From Massospora cicadina (Eukaryota > Entomophthoromycota > Entomophthoromycetes > Entomophthorales > Entomophthoraceae), in NCBI GenBank assembly GCA_022478985.1, contig JAKSZP010014947.1, forward strand, positions 1-64,000: a DNA stretch of 64,000 nucleotides, given 5' to 3'. The notes beneath the pieces are model-generated. The model searched no databases and was not told the DNA's origin. It was given only the letters and a program-made list of their open reading frames with translations. Below, piece after piece: positions 11,165 to 22,879 of the stretch. Both the position numbers and the translations under genes were made by a program. Every line of letters starts with the position of its first letter. Positions within the stretch are counted from its first letter, which is position 1.

Positions 11165-12205
11165 TGTCAGAATTGCAGATGATCACATAGTTAACCCTTT
11201 GACCGAATATGAGATTTGACAATTAGGTTATAATTGTAGAGGGTCAGCAATAGTGGCTGACTGATGAGAATATTGTTGGGCAGAATCCCCAATGATATTA
11301 GAAGTCGCCAACTATAATTTATTGCCAGGCATCATCCCCAATGATATTCAAGGCCGCTGACAGATGATAATTTCATTAGGAATCATCACCAATGACATTT
11401 GAGGCTGCTGACAGATGACAATTTCGTCAGGAATCATCCCTGATGACATTTGAGGCTGCCAATAGATGATTTTATCAGGCGTCATCCCCAATGAAATTAA
11501 GCAATAATTAAATATTGGGATAATCCCCAATAATTGAATTATAAGGAATTATTCAGAATGGAACAGATTGGAGTCATCAGAAAATACCAAAATGTTCGAG
11601 TGCAGGAAGAAAAGTGGAATCATCATCAGCCTAAACAATTGGTTTCATGTACCTAATACCAATTGTTTGGTCCGCCAGACGCCCAAGGATTATGCTGCCT
11701 AGAAAACCCAAGGCAATGGTACCCGATGAGATTTGGTGCCTAACACTAAGGGTCAAAACCAGTATAGGAGCACAAATATTCTCATTGGACAGCTGAAAAG
11801 TTGTGTGTCAATTCTAACTATAAAAACCCCCAAATAATTCCCTAATAAAATTAGATTCAACTTGATATTAGCTTAGTTGTTTATCATTGGTTGTTTAACA
11901 TTACTCTTAAAAGAAGAGTGCAAGGATCAGATATCCTTAGGATTAGCAATATCAAAATCTCCGCCTGACTCTGCGAAAAGGTAAAAGGGAAAGTGTTCCT
12001 TACCAGAATATCTTCAAGAAGAAGCACCAGTTTAGCGTTGGACTTTACTCTCAACGTGGCTTTTGGGCAACCAACCATAATAAAAGTCTTCATACTATTA
12101 TTGCCCCAGTCTATCAATCACTCAAACAATCAACGCCAGGATCCACGAATATGTGCAGTTGAAATCCAGGGCTAAAAGTGAGCTACAAAGCCCAAGAATT
12201 TAACA
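11165..12205 (+). mobile_element. Solo LTR, family H
   Basis: It starts TGTCAGAATTG, ends CCAAGAATTTAACA, and is flanked by perfect CAGCC duplications (11160-11164 and 12206-12210). The G 3' LTR reads on across it. Length 1041 bp, no gag or pol. No other copy is in the window. ORFs inside on both strands are short and have no recognisable content. Orientation cannot be fixed. Confidence 0.9.
11327..11500 (+). repeat. Tandem 51-bp repeats inside LTR H
   Basis: Three and a half adjacent units, each opening AGGCATCATC or AGGAATCATC and containing CCAATGA, GAGGCTGCTGACAGATGA and TTTCGTC-like parts. Units measure 51, 51 and 48 bp, with a weaker copy before them (about 11281). This is probably a minisatellite within the LTR promoter region. 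Confidence 0.75.
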
Positions 12206-12530
12206 CAGCCCAATCAGTTACCCTTTCAGGATCACCAGTAGTTTATGCCAAGGATGGTCCCGCTCCCCTTATATTTATATCTATATTACCTATCTCAATT
12301 GGTAACTAATGCTGACACTTTCCCTATCTTGATTACTCCCTTCCTAATTCTTATTTTAGCCTCAATGTCATATAAATACCCTGCAGCTTATTTAAAAAAA
12401 TTACAAGTTTCTCATAATCTCCTTTCCTTTTTTAGATTTACCTAAGGCCTTAATGGCCTATTAACTCTCTGGGAGCTTCAGGGCCCTGATTAAGAGGGGC
12501 CAGGTTGAGTTGTTTCCCTGAGTTCACACA
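12206..12530 (+). repeat. Family G 3' LTR, second part
   Basis: It resumes the G LTR after solo LTR H and ends about GTTCACACA, matching the end of the 5' LTR. The 54 bases between it and the C1 LTR (12531-12584) hold nothing recognisable except a pyrimidine-rich run. Confidence 0.7.
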
Positions 12531-12584
12531 AGGGTATATAATGTGTGCTAATTTAAACAATCTTTCCATCCTTTTTTCTGGTAA

Positions 12585-13868
12585 TGTAAGTCTGGGGAGC
12601 GCTCCCTCCACTAGGACAGGTGGTGTTCCAGTTCTCAACAAAAAAGATTCTGAGAAGGCCAGCTTCCCTTTCATCATTCAGGGCGACATCACTAATGTGG
12701 TAGATGAGCGATGGGTGAAAGCTTACCTTTAAGGACACTAACACCTGTCACAGTATTAACTTCATATGAATTAGTAATAAAAATTAAGAGGATTTGTGCT
12801 GAGTTATTGGAGAGTCAGTATTCTCATGGAGTGAAAAGTTCTAATGAAGTCAAGAGCAATGAGCCTTAGCATCAAGGCCTAAGAGCACCAAATCTTTGGA
12901 AATAAGGCCTGATGGGCGTGCATCTTTGATGAAGAAAGCATCTAATATTGAATCTTTAAAGAAACTCACTGATGGCATTGGGACATTGAGAAATGTTGCC
13001 ACCAGTTTAAAACTCTCCCAGAAACTTCAAAATACTCATTTGATGAATTCCGCTTGGTCAAACAGATGACAAAATGACTGGGTGCAGGTGGGTTTGGCAC
13101 CTCAAACCTATTACCATCCTCATGGGACTGCCCAATGTGGGGTGTCCTTGGGAGGTTCCCGATATCCAATGGGCAAGACGCCATCACTCTAGTCTTCAGA
13201 ACAAATAAAATATGTAATTTGGGCATCTGTTAATGAACTGACAGCAACTTTTCCCACCACTAATATTTTCAAGGCCAGTCTAAAATAAGTTCGTTTCCCC
13301 CTTCTCTCACTTGAGGTTCGCCAGGTTAGGTCAAATCTTGAGGTCCCCAATCCTGCGCTTTCCTAAGATATTCCCTTATTAACTGTCTATTTAAGCAGTC
13401 ATAACACACTAAGGAAAATGATGGTCAATTCTCTTACTTTAAATTATATAAAAATCTTCCTGCGCTCATATTTACTTAATTAAGTTCAAAATTTCTCTTT
13501 GCTAAACCCCCTGTGGTATCTGCAATGTGGCACAGTGGCCTGCATATTGACTGGGTCATCCCAGCCATATTTTCACAATGATATTTACCATAGTCACTTG
13601 GACCTATTGTGTCAAGGCCTTTCTATATTTTTCCCAGGTCCTGAAACTCTTTACGCTCAGGACCATTAACCCTGAGGCTGAAACATCTTGGTTCCTCACT
13701 GGGTTGTTTTTCTCATTTGTGTCTCATTGGTATACTGTTTCTACTTATCTCCCAGCTTATTCAAACGTCATTTGAGCGGCAATGCCCCTGGCATTATGGC
13801 TCACTTTTTGGGGCTTTTGCATCCTGACTGGCGGGCCTGTCTAAAATTTATCTGCCATCTTCATGACA
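12585..13868 (+). repeat. Family C 5' LTR (C1)
   Basis: It starts TGTAAGTCTGGGGAGC and ends CATGACA. An open frame from its first base to 12732 includes VVDERWVKAYL, the C1 version of the U3 frame. A TATA-like TATTTAA (13388-13394) is followed 32 nt on by GATGGTCAATT. Comparison with 17711-17909 confirms the start. Confidence 0.8.
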
Positions 13869-13880
13869 TAATCGACCATC
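13388..13880 (+). promoter_or_regulatory. C1 promoter and self-priming pair
   Basis: TATTTAA at 13388-13394, then GATGGTCAATT at 13420-13430, about where transcription would start. Just after the LTR, at 13870-13880, lies AATCGACCATC, whose reverse complement matches that sequence at 10 of 11 bases. No TGG-type primer site follows the LTR. This is the arrangement of Tf1/sushi elements, whose RNA 5' end folds back as primer. Similar pairs exist in C2 and F. Confidence 0.6.
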
Positions 13881-14259
13881 CATTGTTTCCAGCCATTTTC
13901 ACCCTCCTTGTTGAGATGGGTGATGCAGTGGTTACCATCTTCCTTATGAATTTTCAGTTAGTAGCCTGCCTTTGGTTGATTTTCTGGTCAACCACCAACT
14001 TCATAAGCAGCTTCCAAATAGCCTTGGAAAAATCCCTTCATTGTCAACCTGTTCCATTACCCTTTACTTTCCTCTAGGGCCAACCTCAAGAAGAGACTTC
14101 ATGATTGGATTTGCTGACTTGGCCTTGAGCCCTGTTCCTGACATTGAGTCAGTATCCATATTGGTCCCAGGTCTTGACGCCACCCTGCTCCCAAGTTGGT
14201 GTGCTCCATCTCACCTGTCTTCACAATCTCTTTGGTGTCATAAGAAATGACCATATCCG

Positions 14260-17200
14260 CCAATAAAAAGAACTACGCCCATTTTTTAGTACCAGTGAAA
14301 GTTAGCATTGGGGCTCACCAGGTATCCTTAAGGCCTTGGTCAATACTGGAGCAGCGGGAAACTTCATGAGTCAGGAGTTGGCTCAGAAGCTGAATCTTGG
14401 TTTGTACCTGGAGCCAGCAGTGTGGTCGCCTTGTCGGCCTCCTAGCCATCCTATAAAGTATGACGCCCAGAACCTTTCTTGGTTCACCAGTTTAGTTTTT
14501 GCAATCAGTTCTCGGCAATGCCTAACCTCATATACCTGGTTATTTTGGGTGTAGGTTAGTGGTGTCGGCAGCATGTGAGAATCCCTTGGAATCTAACACA
14601 CTGTTGTTTTCCAACGGACAGGTGGAGGGTGAGTTCCCTTTATTGAATACCCTTATCAAGGCTCAAAACCGTGGATCAGTTACAACCCTTATCCCCCATA
14701 GGTCTTCCACAGGAATTCCCCATTGCGTTGATAGGCTATCAGAGAATTTTGATTTTAAAAGGCTAACTTCCTTCCCCCACATACGGAATTTGATTTGAAG
14801 TTTCATATTACAGTGGTTGTGGTGAACATAAACTTCCCACTGTAATTGATACACTGGTGGAGGAGGTTTCCCTCAATGCCTGGTTGAATGACATGTTCAA
14901 GAAGGGTTGATTGTTCAAGGAGAAATCCCCGTTGCCTCTCCCATTGTCTTTGCCAAGAAGGCAGAATGTTTTCTTCATCCCTGCATGGATTACGGGCACT
15001 TTAACAGAATTACAGTTCATGACCCTTATCCAATGCCATTGGAAGAGACAATCAGCCAAACGATTTCCAAGTCACGCATGTTTTCAAAACTCAATCTAGT
15101 TAACGCCTTTAATCAAAATCAGGTGACGGAAGGTCAGGAATGGCTTACTTCTATCTGGACAATATGAGGCATATTCCAATATTGAGTGATGCATTTCAGG
15201 CTTAATAAGCCTGCAACATTCTAAAGGATAATCAATAATTTTCTGGGTGATCTTCAGTTCACCTGCACGGTTGCATATTTTGATGATATACTGTTATACT
15301 CTCCCTCTTCTGAACAACTTGCAAAAGACTTAGAGCAGTAGTGTGTGTCTTGCATAAGGAAGGTCTGTTCATCAAGACATCAAAGTGTGGATTTCATCTG
15401 GAGTAAGTCATATTCTTGGTAAACCTCATCTTAAAAGATGGGGTACGCCATTCTTCCCAGAAAACTGGATGCCATCCGCGAATGGCCAACTCCAACAACA
15501 CAAAAGCAATTGAGAAGCTTCTTTGGTACCATTATATTCCTGAAAGATCTCTCCCGCACTATCACAGTTGGCTGCCCCACTCCATCCACTCACAGGAAAG
15601 AACGTTCCCTTTTAGTGGATGCCCAAGTGCCATCAGACATTTGATTCGATTAAAAAGGTGTTTTTTGTCGCCCCCCATCCTTAAGCATGTGGATCCCTCC
15701 AATCACTGTATTGTAGCATGTGATGCATCTTTCACCGCGGTAGAGGCTGTCTTTCTCCAAGACATGATGGGTTGGAACACCCAGTCGCTTATTTTTCCCA
15801 CAAGTTCTCTACCACTGAGAAATCCTAGGCCATCTATGACAAGGAGCTGGCAGCCATAGCATGGGCCTTGACCCACTGGCGGTATCACCTGCAGGGCGCT
15901 CATCATAAGTTGACTGTGTGAACGCACACTTCAAGCTCTTCTTTATTTCTGCAATTAACAGAAGTTGGCACATCAGCAGGCCCAAACATACCGAAATTTG
16001 TGCAGTTTCAGCTTTAAATATGAGTTTGTGAAAGGAGCGTTAAATGTCATTCCCGATTTTCTAAACTGTAATTCTGCACTTGGCCCAGCTGACTCAGATG
16101 AGGCGGATCTCGTCACTGTCATTCCCCCAACCTAAATCTTGGCCATAGTACCTCATGTTGTTTTGGCAGCAGACTTATCTCCAAACGCGCCCTTGATTTT
16201 TTTTGGTTTTAGCATCTCAAATGGCATGTGTGGAAGGGGTGGACCTTATGGAGCGTTTACCCTCCCATCTTCAAAGCATTCCTTTTATTCTCTGGCTGAG
16301 GGGCTCATTTAATTTAGGTTGTGGGTGTGGGTCCCCCCTCTTCCAGGTCAAAGTAATTCAGGCTCATCACAATCCTCCTGTAGTTGATCACCCAGGGAAT
16401 AAGAAGTGCATTGATCTATTCAAGCGTGCCTATAATTGGCTAGGCTTGTCATAGGATGTCCCAGCATGGATTGTGGACTTTGTAACTTGTGCACAGGTTA
16501 AATTGGACCATTCCGGTAGGAATGGTCTCTTACACACCTTGCAGCAGGAAAAGGGGACATGGACATCTGTGCCCATGGACTTTATTGTTGAGCTTCCCAG
16601 CTCCAAGGAATCTACAGTGGTCATGTTGATCATAGATCAATTAATTAAGTTCTCCTTGTTTAACCCATGCTCTTCCTCCATTACTTCTAAAGAAACTGCC
16701 CGCCTGTTTTTGAGTCATGTGTTTTTAATGTTTAGGCTCCCACAAGAAATTATCAGCAACTGAGGGACCCAATTTATGGCACAGTTTTGTAACATGCTCT
16801 TGGCGATCTTAAAGATTATGCACTGTCTCTTCACTGTGTACCATCCATAGTTGGATGGCCAAACTGAACAGGTCAATCAGATCTTGGAACAGTATCTGTG
16901 GTGCTACGCTGCAGCTGATCAGAATACCTGGACTGATGACCTCCTCCTCACTCAGTTTGCATATAATAATGGAATGCATCTACTGGCTTTCCCCATATGA
17001 AGCAACCCTGAGGTATAATCCTTCCTTTTTGGTTGGCCTGTGTCTTCATCCAGAGGTACCAGCTACAGCTGACCATGCTAAGCACATTTGGGCCACACAG
17101 TCCCTGGTTTGGGAGCATTCAAATAAGGCCATAAGTGATTACAAACGGTTTGAAGACTGGAAGTGGCTCCTAGCGCATGAGATTAAGGTGGGTTCACACA

Positions 17201-17647
17201 TCATGCTTGACATACGCCATTTGCTGATGCAGGTGCCCTCACATAAGTTTGCAAGTAAACGCTTGGGTCCCCATTTGGTGGAATAAGACTTGGGAAATGG
17301 CGACTTCCATTTGAAACTCCCGCCCCACTGGAAGCAACATCCAGTCTTCCATGTCTCTCATATGTCCCCTTCAAGGCTAGATTCCATCAGACTCAGAGCC
17401 CATTGTGATTGAGGGCGTGGAGGAAGCTGAAGTTGAGGGCATCTTGGCTTCCCAACAATCACACCGTTCAATTAAATATATATTAACATGGAAGGGCTAT
17501 CCAGTCTACAAGAATAGCTGGGTTAGCGCGAAGTACTGTGCCAACTTCTTGAAGCTCATTGAGGTTTTCCATGCCACCCACCCAGATGCTCCCTGTCCTC
17601 TCAAAAATAGCCACACTAATGGTGATCAAGTTGCCCAAGGCCTATAA
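14260..17647 (+). pseudogene. C1 pol: protease, RT, RNase H, integrase, chromodomain
   Basis: Aspartic protease near 14290-14400 with the active-site Asp replaced (NTGAAGNF; AAT at 14342-14344). RT with the YFDD box at 15276-15287. RNase H around 15690-15900. Integrase zinc finger about 16360-16500, core with VPMDFIVELP near 16575, and Asn then a stop where Asp-Arg is expected (16758-16763). A Glu-bearing segment follows. C-terminal GPY/F-type module (about 17260-17370), then a chromodomain, about 17400-17560, with YILTWKGYP and SW. At least ten stops or shifts. Related most closely to C2. Confidence 0.85.
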
Positions 17648-17710
17648 GAATTTAGCCCTCACTTGATCCCCCAATGGTGGCACTCCTCCTTCAGGAAAAA
17701 GGAGGGGTAA

Positions 17711-17909
17711 TGTAAGTCCAGGGGAGCACCCCCTCCACTTGGACCAGGTGGTGTTCCGTTTCCATCAAAAAAGGGTCCAAGAAGGCCAGTTGCCCCTTTT
17801 GACTCCCAAGGCATCCTTGTCCATATGGTAGATGAGCGATGGGTAACACTTACCCTTCAAGGACCCTACCTCTTGGCCCATTATCAACTCCAGATTAATT
17901 AATAATATG
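17711..17909 (+). repeat. Truncated family C 3' LTR (C1)
   Basis: It starts TGTAAGTCCAGGGG right after the polypurine stretch AAAAAGGAGGGG and follows the 5' LTR for about 199 bp. It is cut off by the B1 5' LTR. The reading frame crossing the tract gives GKRRGNVSPGEHPL, like C2. Confidence 0.8.
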
Positions 17910-18376
17910 TGTCAAGATTTTGATATGACTGGATAATAAGCTATAAATTCTGGTGGATCGGAAATTAGTGTCAAGTTGAGCCTCAAGATTTAGAAGAAAT
18001 GCATATTGATTTAAATTGAATTGATCAAAGTATTGATGGTTCAGCAAATCAAGGAAATTACACCAAAACCTTGAGATAGACGAAAACATCTTAAAGGGAA
18101 TGAATAGGAAATTACTAATCAGAGGATGGATTTTACTTGGAATAATGAGATAAGAGTTTTGTGGAAGATAGAGAAGAAAAAGTATTTAATGGTCATCAGA
18201 TAAGTCTGCGTTTATTAGATTATAATTAATTGTTGATTGGGGCAATTGCATCATATATTATATATTAGTTTTTATAGAGTTAGTGATCCGCATATCATCC
18301 AATTTAGTTTCTTAGTGGTTAATACCCAGTGTAAACCAGTCTGGCATAATCAACATGTTACGCCAAAAAAGTATCA
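17910..18376 (+). repeat. Family B 5' LTR (B1)
   Basis: It starts TGTCAAGATTTTGATATGAC and ends GTATCA, one base before the primer site. 467 bp, close to the B2 LTRs (477 and 476). Confidence 0.85.
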
Positions 18377-18377
18377 G

Positions 18378-18395
18378 TGGTGCTCACTACAGGAG
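18378..18395 (+). promoter_or_regulatory. Family B primer binding site (B1)
   Basis: TGGTGCTCACTACAGGAG, one base after the LTR; the shared tRNA-type site of families B and G. Confidence 0.8.
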
Positions 18396-18439
18396 TCGAC
18401 TGCTCAACTGTAGCTTATCAGCACTAGTGTTAATATTGT

Positions 18440-20855
18440 GAGCCCTCATTCATTAAACCAAAACCTGATCAGATTTCATGCTCAATACACCGAGGAAGCT
18501 AGAGAAGCATCCAACAATGAACCAGCGCTTTTCACAGTGATGGAGCCAGGTGATGAAGAAGCTATGCTCAAATTACAGTTATGAACTTATCCTGAGTTGG
18601 TGGCAGATCAACAAGGTTGCTCTATGAATGTGATCCCCCAGAAGCTGCGGGGAATTAAAGAATGGCTTCTGTGGGGGTACCAACTCTATGAAGATGAGGC
18701 GGTGGAGCATGCTCTGAGCTTATTCTACATTCAACGGGACCAAAAAGCCTGCTATGCGTTGTATATTCCTATCTCAATGTGACTACCATGGGGCTGTCTT
18801 GTCAGCTTAGTACCCATGGAACTGAAGAATATTTTGTCACATAAATGCAGCTGTCAATCTACCAATTACTGTGTGTACTGGCCCACCACAACATTGAGAT
18901 TGAGGACGTCATGTAGTTTGTTCAAGCACAGTAGAACAATACTCATCTTCTACTCGACTGCATTTATCACTCTTTTTTGGAGGTTCAGGGGGTTCTTGTG
19001 CAGGTGACCACTGTGTAGTGGATGTCTACCGTTGGTTGGACTTTATGGTTCCACAGATGAATCAGGAGTTACCTCAAGTGATAGGAGAACTGTTGAATTG
19101 CGTGGTTTATTGGCAGAATGGATTTGGGATGTCACCATGTTGGGAAGCAACACTGAGCATTTTATGATGGACCTGACGGAATGGGCAAAAGTACTTGAAG
19201 TCACGATAGCTCAGAATAGAGAAAGGGTAACCCTGATATAGTGGCAGATAACGGATCACGTTGACTCCATGGCAGCTGAATTAAGTCAACTTTTCATTGA
19301 GTGGAGTAATCAGCAGATGGCTGACTATGCACTCATCTCTTTATTGGCGTCCACCAATTTGCCAGTTGTTGAGTCAGGTTAACAGTTGGAAATTGTTAGT
19401 CAGGCAGATTGCAGTCATGCAATTACCCTTCCGTTAATTGATATGGTAGAGTATGAAGATATCCAAAGTGCAGTTGGATACCCTTTGATGGGCCAATGAG
19501 GAGCTGGTGCAAGAGTGAGCTGCTCTCATTAATCAAGTAGACGACGCCAACTGACAAACACATGACATTAGATGGAAGCACGCAAGAATGCAAAGCACAG
19601 TGGAGGACGTTCTTTCACGGCTTTAGGAAGTGGAGCGTAAATTGGACCCTGAGTGAGAATTTCACCACAAGTTGCAAAATCAGTACAAAACGCTTCAATA
19701 GGAGGTGAAAGATGGCAGTGCCAGTGTTACTCGGTTAAAACTGAACAAATAATTGATATAAATTTTGTTGAACAAGCTGGAACAGGGGGAAAAGTGCATT
19801 CAGCAGCTAATCAGGTAGGAATGCTACAGATCAGCCAGTGAGTATCCCTTGGGGGTCGTGGCAGTCCCTCCTCGCAACCTAGTTTCTTCTGAGTCTACTT
19901 TGGTGGATTCTCCTCCATCCACTCATCCCTACACTAGTTCACAAGGGGATGTTTCCCCCAGTCATTTGGAACCTATTCCAGCTGTTCCTTGTGGCTGGAG
20001 CCCAAAGCAAGGTAAATTTGTTCGGATTGAGATGTTACCACACTTCAGTTGTTATGGGAATATTCACGAGTATTTAAACGATTCAAATTTGCTGTGGAAG
20101 GGGCCTCAGATCAGCGGAAAGTGAAACTGTTGCTGTCCTCTTTGGATGTGGAGGGCGCCAATCAGGTTACTAGTTACCTCCAAAATAGTTCCATATCTTA
20201 TCAAGAGGTAAAAAGACAGTTCACCAGTTGTTTGGGGGCGTGGCTAAGATGGTGCAGTGGAAGGCTGACTTTCTGACCATACAGTTCCACAGAAATGAGT
20301 CCCTGTTGGAGTTTACTGAGCGATTCACAGTTGAAGCACATGTGGTAATAGGAGCTACCATTTTATCCGCTGAGGATGTAGGCATAGCAATGATGGCGGC
20401 AGTCAAACCATACCGCAAATTGCATAATGCTATGTATCACATACTGGATGAAGATATGGGGCTTATTCAAATTGTGAACATTTTATGTAATCTCTCACCA
20501 TGTTCAGTTCTCCCAATGTGGAGCGGAAGGCTCCTGCTATTGCTTAGGCATACTCCTCAGGATATGGACAGCAACAATCCAGTTATAAGCTGTTGGGGAA
20601 TATTCATTCACCTTATATATCGGCAGATCCTTTTCTTCCTCTGTATGCTCAGCTGCCCCATCCCCAGCCCAACTTCAATACTTTGGCTAGCTTTCAACTT
20701 GGACCTTTCATTGCAATCTATAGATGTGAGCCCTTTATGAATGCTTGCTTCTCATGTGAACAAAAAGAGCATTATGCGGTTAATTGCCTAGGCAACAAAC
20801 AGGTGTATGCAGTGTCATCTGGTATGATTGAGCAGGGAAAAGCTCGAGTAGAGTA
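18440..20855 (+). pseudogene. B1 gag remnant
   Basis: Long gag with three parts. The N-terminal segment (18590-18780) has EWLLWGYQLYEDEAVEHAL. The middle (18800-19830) is Gln/Glu-rich and probably coiled coil. The capsid-like domain lies at about 20030-20480 (AVEGASDQRKVKLLLSSL; then NESLLEFTERFTVEAHV). It ends with a complete zinc knuckle CFSCEQKEHYAVNC (20745-20787). Numerous stops and shifts split it. This order matches B2 and B3. Confidence 0.8.
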
Positions 20856-20899
20856 GAGATGGGATGCTCTACCTCCGCTAATTTGAATTAATTGTCACT

Positions 20900-22347
20900 A
20901 AAAATTCCCAAGAGTCTCTTCGTGTTGGACTTGGATCCTTACCCAATGACTTGTTATACCAACAGCTTCTGGCAAATACCTCAGCCTCCATTCAAGAGAG
21001 CTATTATTCCTCTTCAGGCTCTGAGTTCCACTGTGATGTGCAGAAGCCATACGCATGGCAAATACTGGAACAAAATGGCATCAGTAATGCTGGACCCCCA
21101 ATGGATGTCGCCTCCCTAGTGGGGGTTAACGTAGCCATTTTCAGTCAAATAATCGCTCAGGAGTATCCTCATGTCAGTATGGGTATATCTTCTTTCCTTG
21201 GTAACAAAAAGCCCTTGGACGCTCACATAATAAACACCAATGGTTCTTCTTACTCAGTTTACACCTACTGTGATATCTTTGTTCATAACACAAAAACCCG
21301 AGCTATTATAGATACTGGTGCCCTAGTTAATATAATTTCCAATAAGCTTATGGATAAGCTTCCGCTGAAGCCAGATATGGATCATAGAGTGGTGTATGGG
21401 ACCGCGGTGGCACAGAGCACTGTGTTTAAAGGAGCTTACAGAGCGTTGTCTTTGCTTTTTGGTTAAGTTAGGGCTTCCACTCCAGCGGTGGTTCTGACAA
21501 ATAATACCTATGATATGCTGATCAGTGCTGCATTCATGAGGCGATTTGGAGCTGTGGTCAATATGGTGAAAAAACCATTAGTATTTTGGGACAACATATT
21601 CCCATTTAACTTGCCTCTAGAAGAATCCTAATGAATATGTTTGCTCCAATCAGTTCAATTTGGCATATAGTGACGGGGTGATTCCTGTCCAATATTGGTG
21701 AATGAAGCGGAGGACCAGAGCCCTCTCCAACCAGATCTATGACTTTAAAGGTATTCCGGTATGAGCAGCAAGCGCTTTGAGCATACCTTATGGGCACCAG
21801 TGCATAATAGGAACTGAGCTCAAAATAGACATTCTTGAAGGGCTATACGGGGAAATTGTGGGGCCCAACCAGCAATCATGGCTTGAACCCAATGTTGCTC
21901 CGGGGCTACTGTTACCATGAAATAGGGAAGTGAAGGTATTGCTAGTGAACCTACAGAAGGAGTCAATGATGATCCAAAGGCACCAAGTGGTGACTTATCT
22001 ACATTTGACACCTAAAAACAAGGTTCACCGTGATCATGATTTTGGTTGTGGGAGGACCTTGGCCTACCAGCAAATCCATCATTGGTGTAATGGCAGTGGT
22101 TCTGCGGGAAAGCTCTAACTGGATTGTATGAGGAACAGAAGGATAAGATGATAGCTTTACTTGAAAAATACTGAGACTTTTTAAATCCAACGATCATGAC
22201 TTGGGATGCACTCAAGAGGTGATGCATCAGATAGATACGGGGGATCACCCTCCCATTTGATTGCAACCTATTCAGCGCTCAAAGGCATCATTAGAAGGTT
22301 ATCTCCAATGAGGTAGATAAATTGATCAAACAAGGGATGTTAGATCC
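20900..22347 (+). pseudogene. B1 protease and start of RT, cut by B2
   Basis: The protease active site IIDTGALVNIISNKLM (about 21302-21350) keeps its Asp. It is followed by the connecting region conserved in B2 and B3, and the first residues of RT (KLIKQGML) just before the B2 insertion point at 22348. The reading resumes at 30508 with LKSQWASLVLIVKKKDG. Frame broken at about 21465 and several later points. Confidence 0.8.
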
Positions 22348-22824
22348 TGTTGCAAAGTTGATATGACTGGACAATACACTACACATACCACAGATCAGAG
22401 TGGGAATCAAGACAAGTCTTGAGATTGACAGAAAAGGTATATGAAAAGTAATCAATCAAAGTGTTGACCATTCGGTGAATTGAGGGAAATTACACAGAGA
22501 TTTTGAGATAGATGAGAGCTCCTAGAAAAGGGAAATTGAATAGGAGACTACCAAGCTGAGGATGCATCTGGCTTGGGGAACTGAGATTTAAAGAGTTGAA
22601 TGGAGGATTGAGCAGGAGGTCTTTTTCTGTTAGTAGGTTGTTGCAGATAAGTCTGCAATTATTAGAAAATTAATAAAGGTCGATTGGGGCGATTGCTTCA
22701 TATAACATTTATTGGGTTTTTATTAGATTCAGCAATCACTATATCATCAAATTTGATTGCTCAGTGGCTAATACCCTGTGTAAACTGACTCACCAGAATC
22801 AAGCCTTTACGCCAAGAATTAACA
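22348..22824 (+). repeat. Family B 5' LTR (B2)
   Basis: It starts TGTTGCAAAGTTGATATGAC and ends GAATTAACA; 477 bp. It pairs with 30027-30502. Confidence 0.9.
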
Positions 22825-22825
22825 G

Positions 22826-22843
22826 TGGTGCTCACTACAAGGG
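22826..22843 (+). promoter_or_regulatory. Family B primer binding site (B2)
   Basis: TGGTGCTCACTACAAGGG, one base after the 5' LTR. Confidence 0.8.
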
Positions 22844-22879
22844 GCCACTTCAACTGTAGTTCCTTCACGCTAGGGTAAA

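Larger units (their letters stand above)
9920..12530 (+). mobile_element. Family G: TRIM-like non-autonomous LTR element
   Basis: Two related LTRs of about 548 and 552 bp flank an internal region of only ~470 bp. The second LTR is interrupted by solo LTR H. The internal part starts with a tRNA-type primer site (10469) and ends with the purine-rich GGGTTGGAGGGGG before the 3' LTR, so it has the signals for reverse transcription but no gag or pol. The primer site equals that of family B, so B proteins may mobilise it. No clear target duplication is seen; the right flank does not resume A2 integrase. Confidence 0.75.
12585..17909 (+). mobile_element. Chromovirus C1 (Ty3/gypsy, family C), 3' end lost
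   Basis: 5' LTR 12585-13868, internal protease, reverse transcriptase, RNase H, integrase and chromodomain 14260-17647, then polypurine tract and the first 199 bp of the 3' LTR, which is cut by element B1 at 17910. Only about 0.47 kb separates the 5' LTR from the protease motif, too short for a normal gag. The rest of the 3' LTR is not found after B1, so the far side was lost. Confidence 0.85.

Noticed and set aside
11281..11500. Possible CRISPR array from regularly spaced repeats
   Set aside because: The units are contiguous, diverged tandem repeats without unique spacers, inside a eukaryotic LTR.
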